Positions 27,680 to 36,587 of a stretch of 58,413 nt of DNA are shown piece after piece. Under the pieces are notes generated by a model. It was not told the origin of the DNA. It saw only the letters and a list, made by a program, of their open reading frames with translations, and ran no database searches. Source of the DNA: an uncultured Aquimarina sp. (GTDB lineage: Bacteria; Bacteroidota; Bacteroidia; Flavobacteriales; Flavobacteriaceae); the NCBI GenBank assembly GCA_947489195.1, contig CANLCT010000026.1, positions 1 through 58,413 on the forward strand. Direction: 5' to 3'. A program made the translations under genes and the position numbers. How positions within the stretch are numbered: position 1 is the stretch's first letter; every line of letters begins with the position of its first letter.

Positions 27680-29206
27680 TTAGTTTTCTATTGCTTGGAA
27701 ATAAGCATCAGAAACCAAGTATCTTCCTGCTCTTCCGGTAGGTCCAGATATTGACCCTTCAAAAAATGAATTGTATTTAAATTTAATGGTGAAATTTTCT
27801 TCGTTTTTGAAAGGGGTTAAATCTAATTCGCAACGCACCCAACGACCATCAGCATTTCGAGTTTCATCTTTCCTGTTATCAGGATCATTACCACGTTGAT
27901 CCCCTGGATAAGGCATACCGATAAATGGAGTAGCATCCAAACTATTAATTTGACATGAAAGAATATCATTAATTTTATTCCAAGTAGCCGTACTATTATT
28001 GGTACCATTAAAATCTGTTGCGTAAAAAACTTCTAACTCTGTTGGTGTTCTGCCATCGCTTAAATACTCAACAAATCTATTCTGATAATAGAAGACAAAT
28101 TTTAAATCAAAGCCAGCGCTAAAATTATCTAAATTTTGCGTAGTTAATATAGCATCTGACTCATGGGGTAATGACATTCCGCCTACCACTGCATTTACTT
28201 CTATCGCTTTATTATCTATTTCTGGTAAGTTTTCATCCAAATCTGCTAAAGGGGATGGCCCAACAGTTATCCACGCTCTGTTATCTGGCACTCCACCAGC
28301 ACGTATAACATCTACACTATAGCCAAATTCAGCACTACGACTTTCAAATGTGGGTTGAAAAAAGTATATTTCTCCTGGTGGAATTGCTACTGGATTATTA
28401 GAAACTACTAATGATAGAAAATTACTCCCACCAAATTCTATAGATTCATTAAGTGTATTATTAGTAACAATTACAATTGGCAATAGTGTTTCATTTTCTG
28501 TAACTGTAAAATCTGGCTTTAATGAAATTACTCCTGTATTGGAATCTATGTTTAGCTTATCTGTATTGTTACCCAATGAATAAGTTATATCAGAATTTCC
28601 TTTAATTACACTAGGTACCGAAGATTCAGTTATACTACCAGGTATTAAATTTTGACCTAATGGTAAATACCTTAACACACTTACTAACTCTGGGTCGAAA
28701 TTAACTTGTAATACATCTTCAAATGTATTCGAAATTGTTTCTCCTTCATTTTCTATAGAAACTTTTATCGTAAAAAAGTATTGATCAAAACCAAAATTAT
28801 TATTGGCTGTAAATGTTACAACACCAGCTTGGGATGTATCAAACACAGTAGCATTTGTTATGGTTTCTCCGTTTACTTCAAATATTTCATCTTCGTCTAG
28901 TGGTAATAACTCCTGTATTGGATTACTAATACTTACATCCTCCAAAAATGAAGCATCAAGTATTTCTCCTTCTGCATTTCTTATAGATACTATTTCAAAA
29001 AAAGGTATAAAACCATTGGTATCAACTGTTGCAGGACTTGTTCTAAATGCTCCAAATTCATTTGCATTAGAAATAGTTGGATAGGTAAGATCAACTGGTT
29101 TTGAAAAACTTCCAGATGACACTCCATCATTAAACTCATCATTATTGCATGATATAAAAAGTAAAATGAAACCCGAGAGCAAATAAAAGAGTATGTACTT
29201 TTTCAT
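27680..29206 (-). CDS. Putative surface glycan-binding lipoprotein
   Basis: This 508-residue protein has a lipobox (LLFISCNND, Cys20) followed by a surface-export-like acidic stretch. It contains an Ig/cadherin-like middle (about 200-265, SDITYSLGNNTDKLNIDSNTGVISL) and a C-terminal jelly-roll-like region (about 280-505) with SDGRTPTELEVFYATDFNG and FTIKFKYNSFFEG, resembling choice-of-anchor-type modules. No catalytic motif is visible. It is the first gene of the SusC operon, an order less usual than SusC-SusD-lipoprotein. A role as surface glycan-binding protein is inferred from position and anchoring. Confidence 0.7.
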   Translation of the reverse strand: MKKYILFYLLSGFILLFISCNNDEFNDGVSSGSFSKPVDLTYPTISNANEFGAFRTSPATVDTNGFIPFFEIVSIRNAEGEILDASFLEDVSISNPIQELLPLDEDEIFEVNGETITNATVFDTSQAGVVTFTANNNFGFDQYFFTIKVSIENEGETISNTFEDVLQVNFDPELVSVLRYLPLGQNLIPGSITESSVPSVIKGNSDITYSLGNNTDKLNIDSNTGVISLKPDFTVTENETLLPIVIVTNNTLNESIEFGGSNFLSLVVSNNPVAIPPGEIYFFQPTFESRSAEFGYSVDVIRAGGVPDNRAWITVGPSPLADLDENLPEIDNKAIEVNAVVGGMSLPHESDAILTTQNLDNFSAGFDLKFVFYYQNRFVEYLSDGRTPTELEVFYATDFNGTNNSTATWNKINDILSCQINSLDATPFIGMPYPGDQRGNDPDNRKDETRNADGRWVRCELDLTPFKNEENFTIKFKYNSFFEGSISGPTGRAGRYLVSDAYFQAIEN

Positions 29207-29416
29207 AATTAAAATCGGTTTTGTTAGTTTGAAGCATACTATACCTAAAGCTTTTTATACTTTAGCTAATTCTAGCATACCTGTTTTTATAACTATGGTT
29301 GCGCTACTTAATCGTTATATTGATGCTAAATTACTTTCCAAACTGTTTTTTGTGAGTAATAGAGCGTGCAAATAAGAGGGGGAAAACATTCAAATAGCCT
29401 TTATAATAAGGTATTC
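29207..29416 (-). promoter_or_regulatory. Promoter region of the SusC/SusD operon
   Basis: These 210 bases lie between the regulator gene and the operon it probably controls. CTAAAG (29245-29250) and CTTTAG (29260-29265) form an inverted repeat 40-60 bases upstream of the ATG. AGCATAC occurs twice nearby (29233-29239 and 29274-29280). A GAGGGGGAAAA stretch near 29378 gives a C-rich site on the minus strand about 170 bases upstream, loosely like the C-rich elements near kduI. No clear -7 consensus was found. Confidence 0.35.
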
Positions 29417-32400
29417 TTATATTGTATGGTGTTTTTTTCTAAAATCAGAAGGGTTTTCATTAAAATAATCCCTAAAACATTTTCGGAAATATTTTAAGTC
29501 ATTAAATCCTACTTCAAAAACTATATTAGAAACATTCATATTTGTTTCTTTTAGTAACTGGGCAGCTCTTTTTAGTTTAGTTATTCTTATAAATCCTGAA
29601 ATAGATTGATTGGTAAGTAATTTTATTTTTCGATACACTACTGATTGACTCATATTCATTTTACTTACGAGGAAAGCAGCATTAAAATTAGAATTAAGAA
29701 AATTTTCTTCAATTATTTCGACTAGTTTATTTAAGAAAATTTCATCTGGTGATATTAAATTTAATTCCTTGGGCTTTAAGATAAATTCTTTTCGGTATTT
29801 TTCTATAAATTTTGTTCTAGACACCAATAAGTTATGCACTTGATCTTTTAAAATATCTACATCAAAAGGTTTTGTTAAATAAGCATCAGCTCCATTTTTA
29901 TATCCTTCTTTTTGACTTTTTATTGAAGTTCGGGCCGTTAATAGTATTACGATTATGTGACTAGTGTTTAAATTTAATTTAATTTTTTCGCAAAACTCCA
30001 TGCCATTCATTTCTGGCATCATGATATCACTAATAATAATATCTACTGGATATGCTTTTGCTACTTCTAAGCCTTCAAACCCATTTTTGGATTCTAAAAC
30101 ATTATATGTTTCCTTAAAAATATTTTTTATAAAAGCTCTCAGTTCATAATTATCTTCAACTATTAAAAGTGTTTTTAAACTTTCATTAATCGTTTCTTGA
30201 AATATTTCTTTGTCATAATTGTCATTAATTTTAACTACAGGAATTGGATTGATACTTTTTTTATACAATTCTTCTTGATAAACTACATTATTCCTTACAT
30301 TATCTAGAGTTTCATTGTAATCAACTTTTAACGGAAGTTCAATAGTAAAGCTAGTGCCTTTACCATAATCACTTTTAGCAAAAATTTCTCCATTATGAAG
30401 CTCAACTATATCCTTAGCTAAAGCTAAACCTACACCTGTGCCAGATTGTGCTTCTTTTTTTTGACCTAATTGAAAATATCGATCAAAAATATAAGGTATA
30501 TCTTCTGTCTTAATGCCTTTACCAGTGTCAGAAATAATAATATTTAACTTTTTATTTGAGTCATAAGATTTAATAAAAGTCTTCATCACAATTTGCCCTC
30601 TGTTTGATGTAAATTTAAACGCATTTGATAACACGTTAATAATTACTTTCTTCATTTCAACTTCATCAAACCATACTTCTAAATCATTTTCTAAGTCAGT
30701 TTCAAATAAATAATGAATCTCTTTAAACTCTGCTAATTCATCAAAAAGAGAAAATATGTTATTTAAAAATGGAATAATTTTTTCTTGTCTAGGTTTTAAT
30801 TTTAATCTACCAGCTTCGCTTTTTCTAAAGTCAAGTAACTGATTGATTAATTGTAACATTACACTAGCATTTTTATACATTCCAACTAATCGTTTATGCA
30901 AAGCTTCATTTCCGATGCCCTCATTAATTAATTGTTTAAGTGGACCAATAATTAAAGTTAGTGGAGTTCTAAAATCATGTGATATATTCGTAAAAAGTTG
31001 CAATTTCAGTTTATTAACCTCTTCTGCTTCTTCTCTATTTATACGTTCTTGTTCTAATTCGGCTTTTTGCCTAATTCTTAAAATACTATATTTTCTTATA
31101 ATTAATACTCCACTAGATAGTAGTATTAGGTATATCAAATATGCCCACCAAGTTTTCCATAAAGGCTTTGCTATATAAAAATTTACATACTCTTGTTTTT
31201 CCGACCAAACTCCATCATTATTTGTCGCTTTAACTACAAATCTATAGTTACCTGGGTCTAAATTTGTATACCTAGCAGTTCTTGTAGTACCTACATAATT
31301 CCAATCGTTATCAAAACCTTCTAACTTATAAGCATATTGATTTTTATTAGGTCTTGAAAAATTTAAAGTTATGTAATCAATGATAATATCATTTTGATTG
31401 TATTTAAGTGTTAAATCACTTGAGTCATCTATAAATCCTAAAACTCCTTTATTTCTTATGGTTAAAGACTCGATAACTAATGGAGGTTCAAAATTATCTT
31501 GATTTACTTTATTTGGATTAAAAATGGTTAGTCCATTAACCCCTCCAAAAACTATATCGCCTGTAACACTTTTGTAATAAGCTCCATAATTAAATTCTTT
31601 ACCTTGTATTCCATCAGATATATCGTAACTTTTAAAATGAGATACTTTAACATTTAATTTTGAAATACCTTTGTTAGTACTTATCCAGATATTTTTTTTT
31701 TCGTCGGAAACAATACCATAAACCACTTCATCTGGCAATCCTTCTTCAATACCAAAACGTTTTGTTTTTGAATTTTTATAATCATAAAGAAAAAGTCCAT
31801 CCCCTTCTGTACCTATCCAAATTTCTGAAGATGAAATCACATTTATACTAATCACTTTTTCGACATTATATGAAGTGGAATAGTTTTGTTTATAAGCTAA
31901 TCTTTCTAAAATTTTAGTATTAATATCTATTTTACAAAGCCCTTTATTATTACCAACAAGAATGGTATTTTCATCTAAATTAGATATGGTATATATAGAT
32001 GTTCCTAATATACCTTGACCTTCAATTTTTTTTATTTTTTTTTCTGAAATATCATAAATATTAATACCACCATTATCTGTTCCAATCCAAATATTGCCTT
32101 TTTTATCTTGTACTAATGCTGTTACTCTATTACTTGAAAGTCCACTACTGTTTATGGTTAATTCTATATTTTCAAAATTGATATTTCCGTTCTCATCAAA
32201 TGTGATATGATCTACTCCTTTATTATGAGTTCCAATCCATAAATCACCATTAATATCTTTTAATAATGCTTTTATATTATTATCACTAATACAATCAGTA
32301 GTTCCTTTACTATTTTTATAATAGGTAAACTCGTTACTATTTTTATCATAAAAATTTAACCCTCCTCCTTCAGTACCTATCCATAAATTTTGATTTTTAT

Positions 32401-33496
32401 CTTCAACAATAGAACTGACCACTCTATAATTAAGGTTTTGTTTATTTGTGCCTTCAGAAAAACTTGAGAACATACGATCGCTTGTGTCTAAAAAATTGAT
32501 CCCTCCGGCCCAAGTTGCAATCCAAAGATCTCCTCTAGTATCTGCATAAATATCGTAAACACTATTTTGACTTATACTTTGTATGTCATTTACATCATGT
32601 TGATGTAGTGTTACTTTTTCTGATTTTAAATAAAGGTGATATAAACCATTATAAGTTCCTACCCAAAGATCATTATTTTGACCTTCATGAATACTTCTAA
32701 CCGATGAATTAATTACTTTATCACCATTAGTGTTTAGGTAGTCTACAAATTCATCTTTATCAGGATCAAAAAAAGCTAATCCACCATTATATCCTAACCA
32801 AATTTTTTTATTACTGTCTAAATATAAGGTTACATTGTTATTTTTAATTTTAATAGGAGAATGGCCATTGGGGTATTTAAAATGCTTTAAAGAATTTGTC
32901 TTTTTATTATATAAATCAATATAACTATCTGTACAAATCAAAAAGGAATCTTGCGATAATTTAATAGTTGATAAAACTATCTTTGAAAAATGGTTGTTAC
33001 TTACAACTTTTTTAAACGAATTATTGGTTTTATTAAATTGCCAAAAACCATTATCAGATGAAATCCAAATATCATTATTTTCTTCATCTTCTATAAGGTC
33101 AAAAATTTGTCCTTTAAAGTACTTTCCTTTTTCTTGGATTCTTATAAAATTATCATTTTCATATACATATTTACAAAACCCATTGCTTGTACCTACCCAC
33201 AAGTTACCTTTACTATCTTTTAGTAAAGATGTTATCCAACTATCACTTAAACTATTCTCATTATTGGCATTATAATAGTAATTTTTAAAATTATGCCCAT
33301 CAAACCTATTTAGCCCATAACGTGTTCCAAACCATAAATACCCATAATCATCTTGAATTATTTTAATAACGGAACGTTGTGATAATCCTTCATTTGTTGA
33401 ATAATGCCTAAAATTTACATTAGAAACTTGTGCATTAATTTTCAAAATAAAACTCAGTAAAATCAATGTAATAAATACTGGCATTTTTTTTAACAT
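29417..33496 (-). CDS. Hybrid two-component system regulator (HTCS) of the PUL
   Basis: A one-protein sensor and transcription factor of 1359 residues from the ATG at 33496; the open frame runs 24 codons further, but the signal peptide starts here. The periplasmic part is a double propeller of Reg_prop repeats (about 25-700, many D-x-x-G-x-L/I-W-I/V-G-T motifs) followed by a Y_Y_Y domain (about 705-770). After one transmembrane helix (about 780-800) come HisKA with His840 in NISHDFRTPLT, HATPase, a receiver domain with Asp1157 in SDIMMPEMNG, and a C-terminal AraC-type DNA-binding domain (about 1250-1359). HTCS proteins bind an oligosaccharide directly and activate their PUL. It lies between DUF4861 and the SusC operon. 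Confidence 0.96.
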   Translation of the reverse strand: MLKKMPVFITLILLSFILKINAQVSNVNFRHYSTNEGLSQRSVIKIIQDDYGYLWFGTRYGLNRFDGHNFKNYYYNANNENSLSDSWITSLLKDSKGNLWVGTSNGFCKYVYENDNFIRIQEKGKYFKGQIFDLIEDEENNDIWISSDNGFWQFNKTNNSFKKVVSNNHFSKIVLSTIKLSQDSFLICTDSYIDLYNKKTNSLKHFKYPNGHSPIKIKNNNVTLYLDSNKKIWLGYNGGLAFFDPDKDEFVDYLNTNGDKVINSSVRSIHEGQNNDLWVGTYNGLYHLYLKSEKVTLHQHDVNDIQSISQNSVYDIYADTRGDLWIATWAGGINFLDTSDRMFSSFSEGTNKQNLNYRVVSSIVEDKNQNLWIGTEGGGLNFYDKNSNEFTYYKNSKGTTDCISDNNIKALLKDINGDLWIGTHNKGVDHITFDENGNINFENIELTINSSGLSSNRVTALVQDKKGNIWIGTDNGGINIYDISEKKIKKIEGQGILGTSIYTISNLDENTILVGNNKGLCKIDINTKILERLAYKQNYSTSYNVEKVISINVISSSEIWIGTEGDGLFLYDYKNSKTKRFGIEEGLPDEVVYGIVSDEKKNIWISTNKGISKLNVKVSHFKSYDISDGIQGKEFNYGAYYKSVTGDIVFGGVNGLTIFNPNKVNQDNFEPPLVIESLTIRNKGVLGFIDDSSDLTLKYNQNDIIIDYITLNFSRPNKNQYAYKLEGFDNDWNYVGTTRTARYTNLDPGNYRFVVKATNNDGVWSEKQEYVNFYIAKPLWKTWWAYLIYLILLSSGVLIIRKYSILRIRQKAELEQERINREEAEEVNKLKLQLFTNISHDFRTPLTLIIGPLKQLINEGIGNEALHKRLVGMYKNASVMLQLINQLLDFRKSEAGRLKLKPRQEKIIPFLNNIFSLFDELAEFKEIHYLFETDLENDLEVWFDEVEMKKVIINVLSNAFKFTSNRGQIVMKTFIKSYDSNKKLNIIISDTGKGIKTEDIPYIFDRYFQLGQKKEAQSGTGVGLALAKDIVELHNGEIFAKSDYGKGTSFTIELPLKVDYNETLDNVRNNVVYQEELYKKSINPIPVVKINDNYDKEIFQETINESLKTLLIVEDNYELRAFIKNIFKETYNVLESKNGFEGLEVAKAYPVDIIISDIMMPEMNGMEFCEKIKLNLNTSHIIVILLTARTSIKSQKEGYKNGADAYLTKPFDVDILKDQVHNLLVSRTKFIEKYRKEFILKPKELNLISPDEIFLNKLVEIIEENFLNSNFNAAFLVSKMNMSQSVVYRKIKLLTNQSISGFIRITKLKRAAQLLKETNMNVSNIVFEVGFNDLKYFRKCFRDYFNENPSDFRKKHHTI

Positions 33497-33849
33497 AGCA
33501 AAATAGTTAGTTTTTAATATTACATAAAAACATATTAAATTCTCAATATTGTAGTTAAAATCACACAATAATTACAAAAAAATAACTATTTTTTAATTTT
33601 TTTAATAAAAAATAGAAAATAGAAAATAATATTTTTGTGATAAAAAATATATTTGTGTAAAAATTATAATTAATATAAAATGAGAGCTATAATTTGGTTC
33701 CTATAAAAAACCACGCAATAGAAATCAGTTATTATGGAATAATAACTTTTAGACATCCTAATTTCAATACAAAAGACTAAATGTCAACTATTTAATTAAA
33801 TTTATTTAATCATTTAATAATAATTAGAACTGAGATTTATTAGTCTTAT
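33497..33849. other. Intergenic region upstream of the regulator
   Basis: These 353 very AT-rich bases separate DUF4861 from the HTCS gene. The main structure is the 9-bp inverted repeat AGTTATTAT/ATAATAACT with a 3-base spacer (33727-33747), followed by T residues on the plus strand. It may be an operator or a weak terminator. Short GAAAATA repeats occur at about 33610-33630. No open frame of note was seen. Confidence 0.4.
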
Positions 33850-35025
33850 TTAATTTTTATAACGTATTACTAAAGGATTTTTTAATGTTTTTGAAAACTT
33901 TTTTAAATACCTTAACCATTCTTGGTCGTTAGAAAAAAGATCATTTTTTTTCCATCCGTATCCACTATAATAAACTATGCTAGCTTTATCAACTAACAAT
34001 TGTAAATACAGATTACTTTCATCCTTTTGATCTGTAATATATTTTTTATTCCCTACTATTTTTAAAGAACCTGTAACCACAGCTGTTCCTAATTCTGAAT
34101 CGCCATGTGGTTGCCAATAACTCATAAATCCATTTTTTAGATCAAAATGAGTTTTCCCATCATTTTCATGCAATGTTAAACCTACCGAAATGGTATCTGT
34201 ATTCGATAATTCAATTTCATATCGAGATAAATAATTCCCTTTATCTAGTGAAATCAATTTACGCTCTTTTATATTTTTTTCTGGTCCCCATGCTTCGTAT
34301 TCAAGTATAAAGGATGTTCTTATAGGTCCATTATAAAGTAACTTCCAGTTTTTAAAGTTTTTAGAATAAATATATTTCCCTTTATATTTCTTGGCTATTC
34401 CGCCTACACCTCTACTCACTCCAACATGAAAATTATCTAAACCTTCACCTGTATCTTCATGATAAGTTCCTTTAGTTTTTAGCTCTTTGTAATACCATTT
34501 ATTTATAATAGGATAATTTACACGCTTAAGCCAAGCGTCAATTCCACTGGACAAAGTACCTCCTTCAATATTATTTTCGGCCATAAATTGAGCTTTGGGA
34601 CCAAATGTTCTAAAAGCAACTTTATCATTTTCCCATGCATAATCATCTATTCTTTCTGGAACAAACTTAGAATAACACCATTGTGTAACCAACGAATGAA
34701 CTGTATCTTTTACTATTTTAAATTCCTTTGATGCATTACTTTTTAAGGTTGGCTGAATCAAAACAATATCTGTAATACCATCTTTATCTATATCAACATT
34801 CTGCGACAGTACTTCTTTTCCATTAGAAATATCTAATACTTTCAAAACTTCATTATTAGATAATGATTTTCTTAAATTTAAGGAGTCAACAATAATTTCA
34901 ACAGTTTCAAATGATCTAGGATTGTCTAAATTATTTTTAATGGTTACAGTACATTCTTTTTTTATTTCACTACAATTTGTAAATAAAATAATTACTAATA
35001 GTTTAAATAAAAATTTAATGTTCAT
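33850..35025 (-). CDS. DUF4861-family lipoprotein
   Basis: This 391-residue protein has a lipobox (LFTNC, Cys18). The mature protein is beta-rich, with an early TVTIKNNLDNPRSFETVEI strand set, an internal YHEDTGEGLDNFHVGVSRGVGG stretch and conserved WYYK, EYEAWGP and SYWQPHGDSELGTAVV motifs. I match it to DUF4861, a family often found with uronic-acid PULs. A role in processing unsaturated or saturated uronyl ends is plausible from context, but I cannot name the reaction. It lies between kduI (142 bp upstream, with a terminator-like hairpin between) and the HTCS. Confidence 0.75.
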   Translation of the reverse strand: MNIKFLFKLLVIILFTNCSEIKKECTVTIKNNLDNPRSFETVEIIVDSLNLRKSLSNNEVLKVLDISNGKEVLSQNVDIDKDGITDIVLIQPTLKSNASKEFKIVKDTVHSLVTQWCYSKFVPERIDDYAWENDKVAFRTFGPKAQFMAENNIEGGTLSSGIDAWLKRVNYPIINKWYYKELKTKGTYHEDTGEGLDNFHVGVSRGVGGIAKKYKGKYIYSKNFKNWKLLYNGPIRTSFILEYEAWGPEKNIKERKLISLDKGNYLSRYEIELSNTDTISVGLTLHENDGKTHFDLKNGFMSYWQPHGDSELGTAVVTGSLKIVGNKKYITDQKDESNLYLQLLVDKASIVYYSGYGWKKNDLFSNDQEWLRYLKKFSKTLKNPLVIRYKN

Positions 35026-35083
35026 TTATGGAAGGTTTTATTTTTTAAAATTTCATGTTATATGATTTTAATATTGACTATAA

Positions 35084-35160
35084 TAAAAGTGCCCTAGCAA
35101 ATAAATTAACTATAACTAAACTATTTTCCATGATGATTATGAAAATTTAGGGCACCTTTA
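35084..35160 (-). terminator. Long-loop hairpin after kduI
   Basis: TAAAAGTGCCCTA (35084-35096) pairs with TAGGGCACCTTTA (35148-35160) over 13 bases with one mismatch/wobble, enclosing a 51-nt loop. On the minus strand it starts a few bases after the kduI stop and ends in a T-rich tract. Transcription terminator is the simplest reading; the long loop would also suit a processing or attenuation site before DUF4861. Confidence 0.55.
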
Positions 35161-35167
35161 TTTACTA

Positions 35168-36001
35168 TTATTTGAGATCAGTAATTTTTGCAACATCCAT
35201 GTCATTATAATCCAAGTTTTCTCCTGCCATACCCCAAACAAAACTGTAATTAGAAGTACCTGATCCAGAATGAATAGACCATGGTGGCGAAATAACAGCT
35301 TGGTGATTATGCATCCAAATATTTCTAGTTTCATTTGGTTGCCCCATAAAATGACAAACGGCATGATCCTTAGGAACATCAAAATAAAAGTAAGCTTCCA
35401 TACGCCTATCATGTACATGAGCAGGCATCGTATTCCACGTACTACCCACTTTTAGTTCTGTAATTCCCATTTGTAGTTGACATGATGGAATAACTTTACC
35501 AACTATCATTTGATTGACAACTCTATGATTAGCAGTTTCTAAACTTCCAATTTCTAATTGATTAGCTCTTTCTTTATTTACCTTCTGAGTTGGAAACTTT
35601 TGATGAGCTGGGGCAGAATTCATATAAAATAATGCTGGCGTATTTTTATCTTTACTTTTAAAAGTAACTTCTTTACATCCCATTCCTATATAAAGTGCTT
35701 CTTTAAAATTTATTGAAAATGTTTCTCCATCAACAACAACACTTCCCTCACCTCCTACATTTATAATACCCAATTCTCTTCTATCAAGAAAAAAATCTGA
35801 CTTTAACGGATCAATTGTTTTTAATTTCAATGGGGTAATCGGAACTGCTGATCCTACTATATATCTATCATAATGTGAGTAGGTCATATTAATTTGTCCT
35901 TCTTTCATTAAATCATCAACAAGAAATTCATTTCTAAGTTCATCAGTTGTATATCTTTTAATAGCATCTGGATGAGAAGCGTAACGTTTGGTGTATTTCA
36001 T
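35168..36001 (-). CDS. kduI: 5-dehydro-4-deoxy-D-glucuronate isomerase
   Basis: Converts 5-dehydro-4-deoxy-D-glucuronate (the open form of unsaturated uronate released by GH88-type enzymes) to 3-deoxy-D-glycero-2,5-hexodiulosonate in the cytosol. The start at 36001 (MKYTKRYASHPDAIKRYTTDELRNEFLV) gives 277 residues, the usual length; the open frame extends seven codons further. The zinc ligands of the cupin are His195, His197, Glu202 and His244. It is the first gene of the minus-strand PUL and is preceded by the C-rich elements at 36053-36091. KduD, KdgK and KdgA are not in the window and must be encoded elsewhere. Confidence 0.95.
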   Translation of the reverse strand: MKYTKRYASHPDAIKRYTTDELRNEFLVDDLMKEGQINMTYSHYDRYIVGSAVPITPLKLKTIDPLKSDFFLDRRELGIINVGGEGSVVVDGETFSINFKEALYIGMGCKEVTFKSKDKNTPALFYMNSAPAHQKFPTQKVNKERANQLEIGSLETANHRVVNQMIVGKVIPSCQLQMGITELKVGSTWNTMPAHVHDRRMEAYFYFDVPKDHAVCHFMGQPNETRNIWMHNHQAVISPPWSIHSGSGTSNYSFVWGMAGENLDYNDMDVAKITDLK

Positions 36002-36052
36002 ATGGATAAAATTTATTTTCATAAAAATATTTTATCTAACAAAATAACAGGA

Positions 36053-36091
36053 GGGGTTAGCACTTCATTTTATGGGGGTAAATAGTTTTTT
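36053..36091 (-). promoter_or_regulatory. Putative regulator-binding element upstream of kduI
   Basis: On the minus strand AAAAAACTATTTACCCC (36091-36075) is followed by a second half-site CTAACCCC (36060-36053), with the two ACCCC cores 22 bases apart, two helical turns. The block lies about 50-90 bases upstream of the kduI ATG and just upstream of a weak -7-like TATTTTG. A nearly identical element faces the other way at 36386-36403. An AraC-type dimer, such as the HTCS, would fit this geometry. Confidence 0.5.
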
Positions 36092-36385
36092 AATCAAAAA
36101 AATTGAAATCATTATTTTAATAATCAATTAAAAATCAAATACTTGAATGTATTTCAATGATTTTAACTATAATAGTAAATTCATCTTATAATAATATTTA
36201 ACCTTATAAACTATATGTAATTTAAATTAGTTAATAAGTCAGAATACTCCATATAGTTATACGTATTATATGAAGAATTTAAAATCTTATATAGCTTCTG
36301 CAATTTGTGTTATTTCACCTAAAAATTAATAAGAAATCATAAACTAATAATTACTGATATTCTTTTTTAAGTAGTTTTTTTCTAA

Positions 36386-36427
36386 AAAAAACTTATTTAC
36401 CCCTTTGTTTAGAGTTCATTATACCTC
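36386..36427 (+). promoter_or_regulatory. Putative regulator-binding element upstream of the T9SS genes
   Basis: AAAAAACTTATTTACCCC (36386-36403) matches the kduI-side element on the opposite strand except for one inserted T, and both are preceded by T-run/A-run stretches. A weaker TATACCTC follows at 36420-36427. It lies 185 bases upstream of the ATG at 36588. Confidence 0.5.
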
Positions 36428-36465
36428 AAAGAATTTCAACTACAATTATACTTTTAATACATACA

Positions 36466-36500
36466 AAAATGCCTATACTTTTTAAATAGGCTTTTTATTT
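36466..36500 (+). terminator. Orphan terminator-like hairpin in the leader region
   Basis: GCCTAT (36471-36476) pairs with ATAGGC (36486-36491), extended by AAAAA/TTTTT around a bulged T, and is followed by TTTTTATTT. No plus-strand gene lies upstream of it, and the next gene starts 88 bases downstream. It may be an attenuator in the 5' leader of the T9SS operon or end a short unannotated transcript. Confidence 0.55.
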
Positions 36501-36587
36501 AAAAGCAATGTTTTTGATTAAGAATTAAGAATCAAAATACATAACTAATAATCACACTTTTATAAAACTATCATTAAATTTTAAACT

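Noticed and set aside
32994..33275. 93-codon plus-strand frame inside the HTCS gene
   Set aside because: It runs opposite to the Reg_prop propeller repeats and has no independent support.
33590..33640. Possible CRISPR-like or tandem array in GAAAATA repeats
   Set aside because: Only a few imperfect short AT-rich repeats without spacers of constant length.
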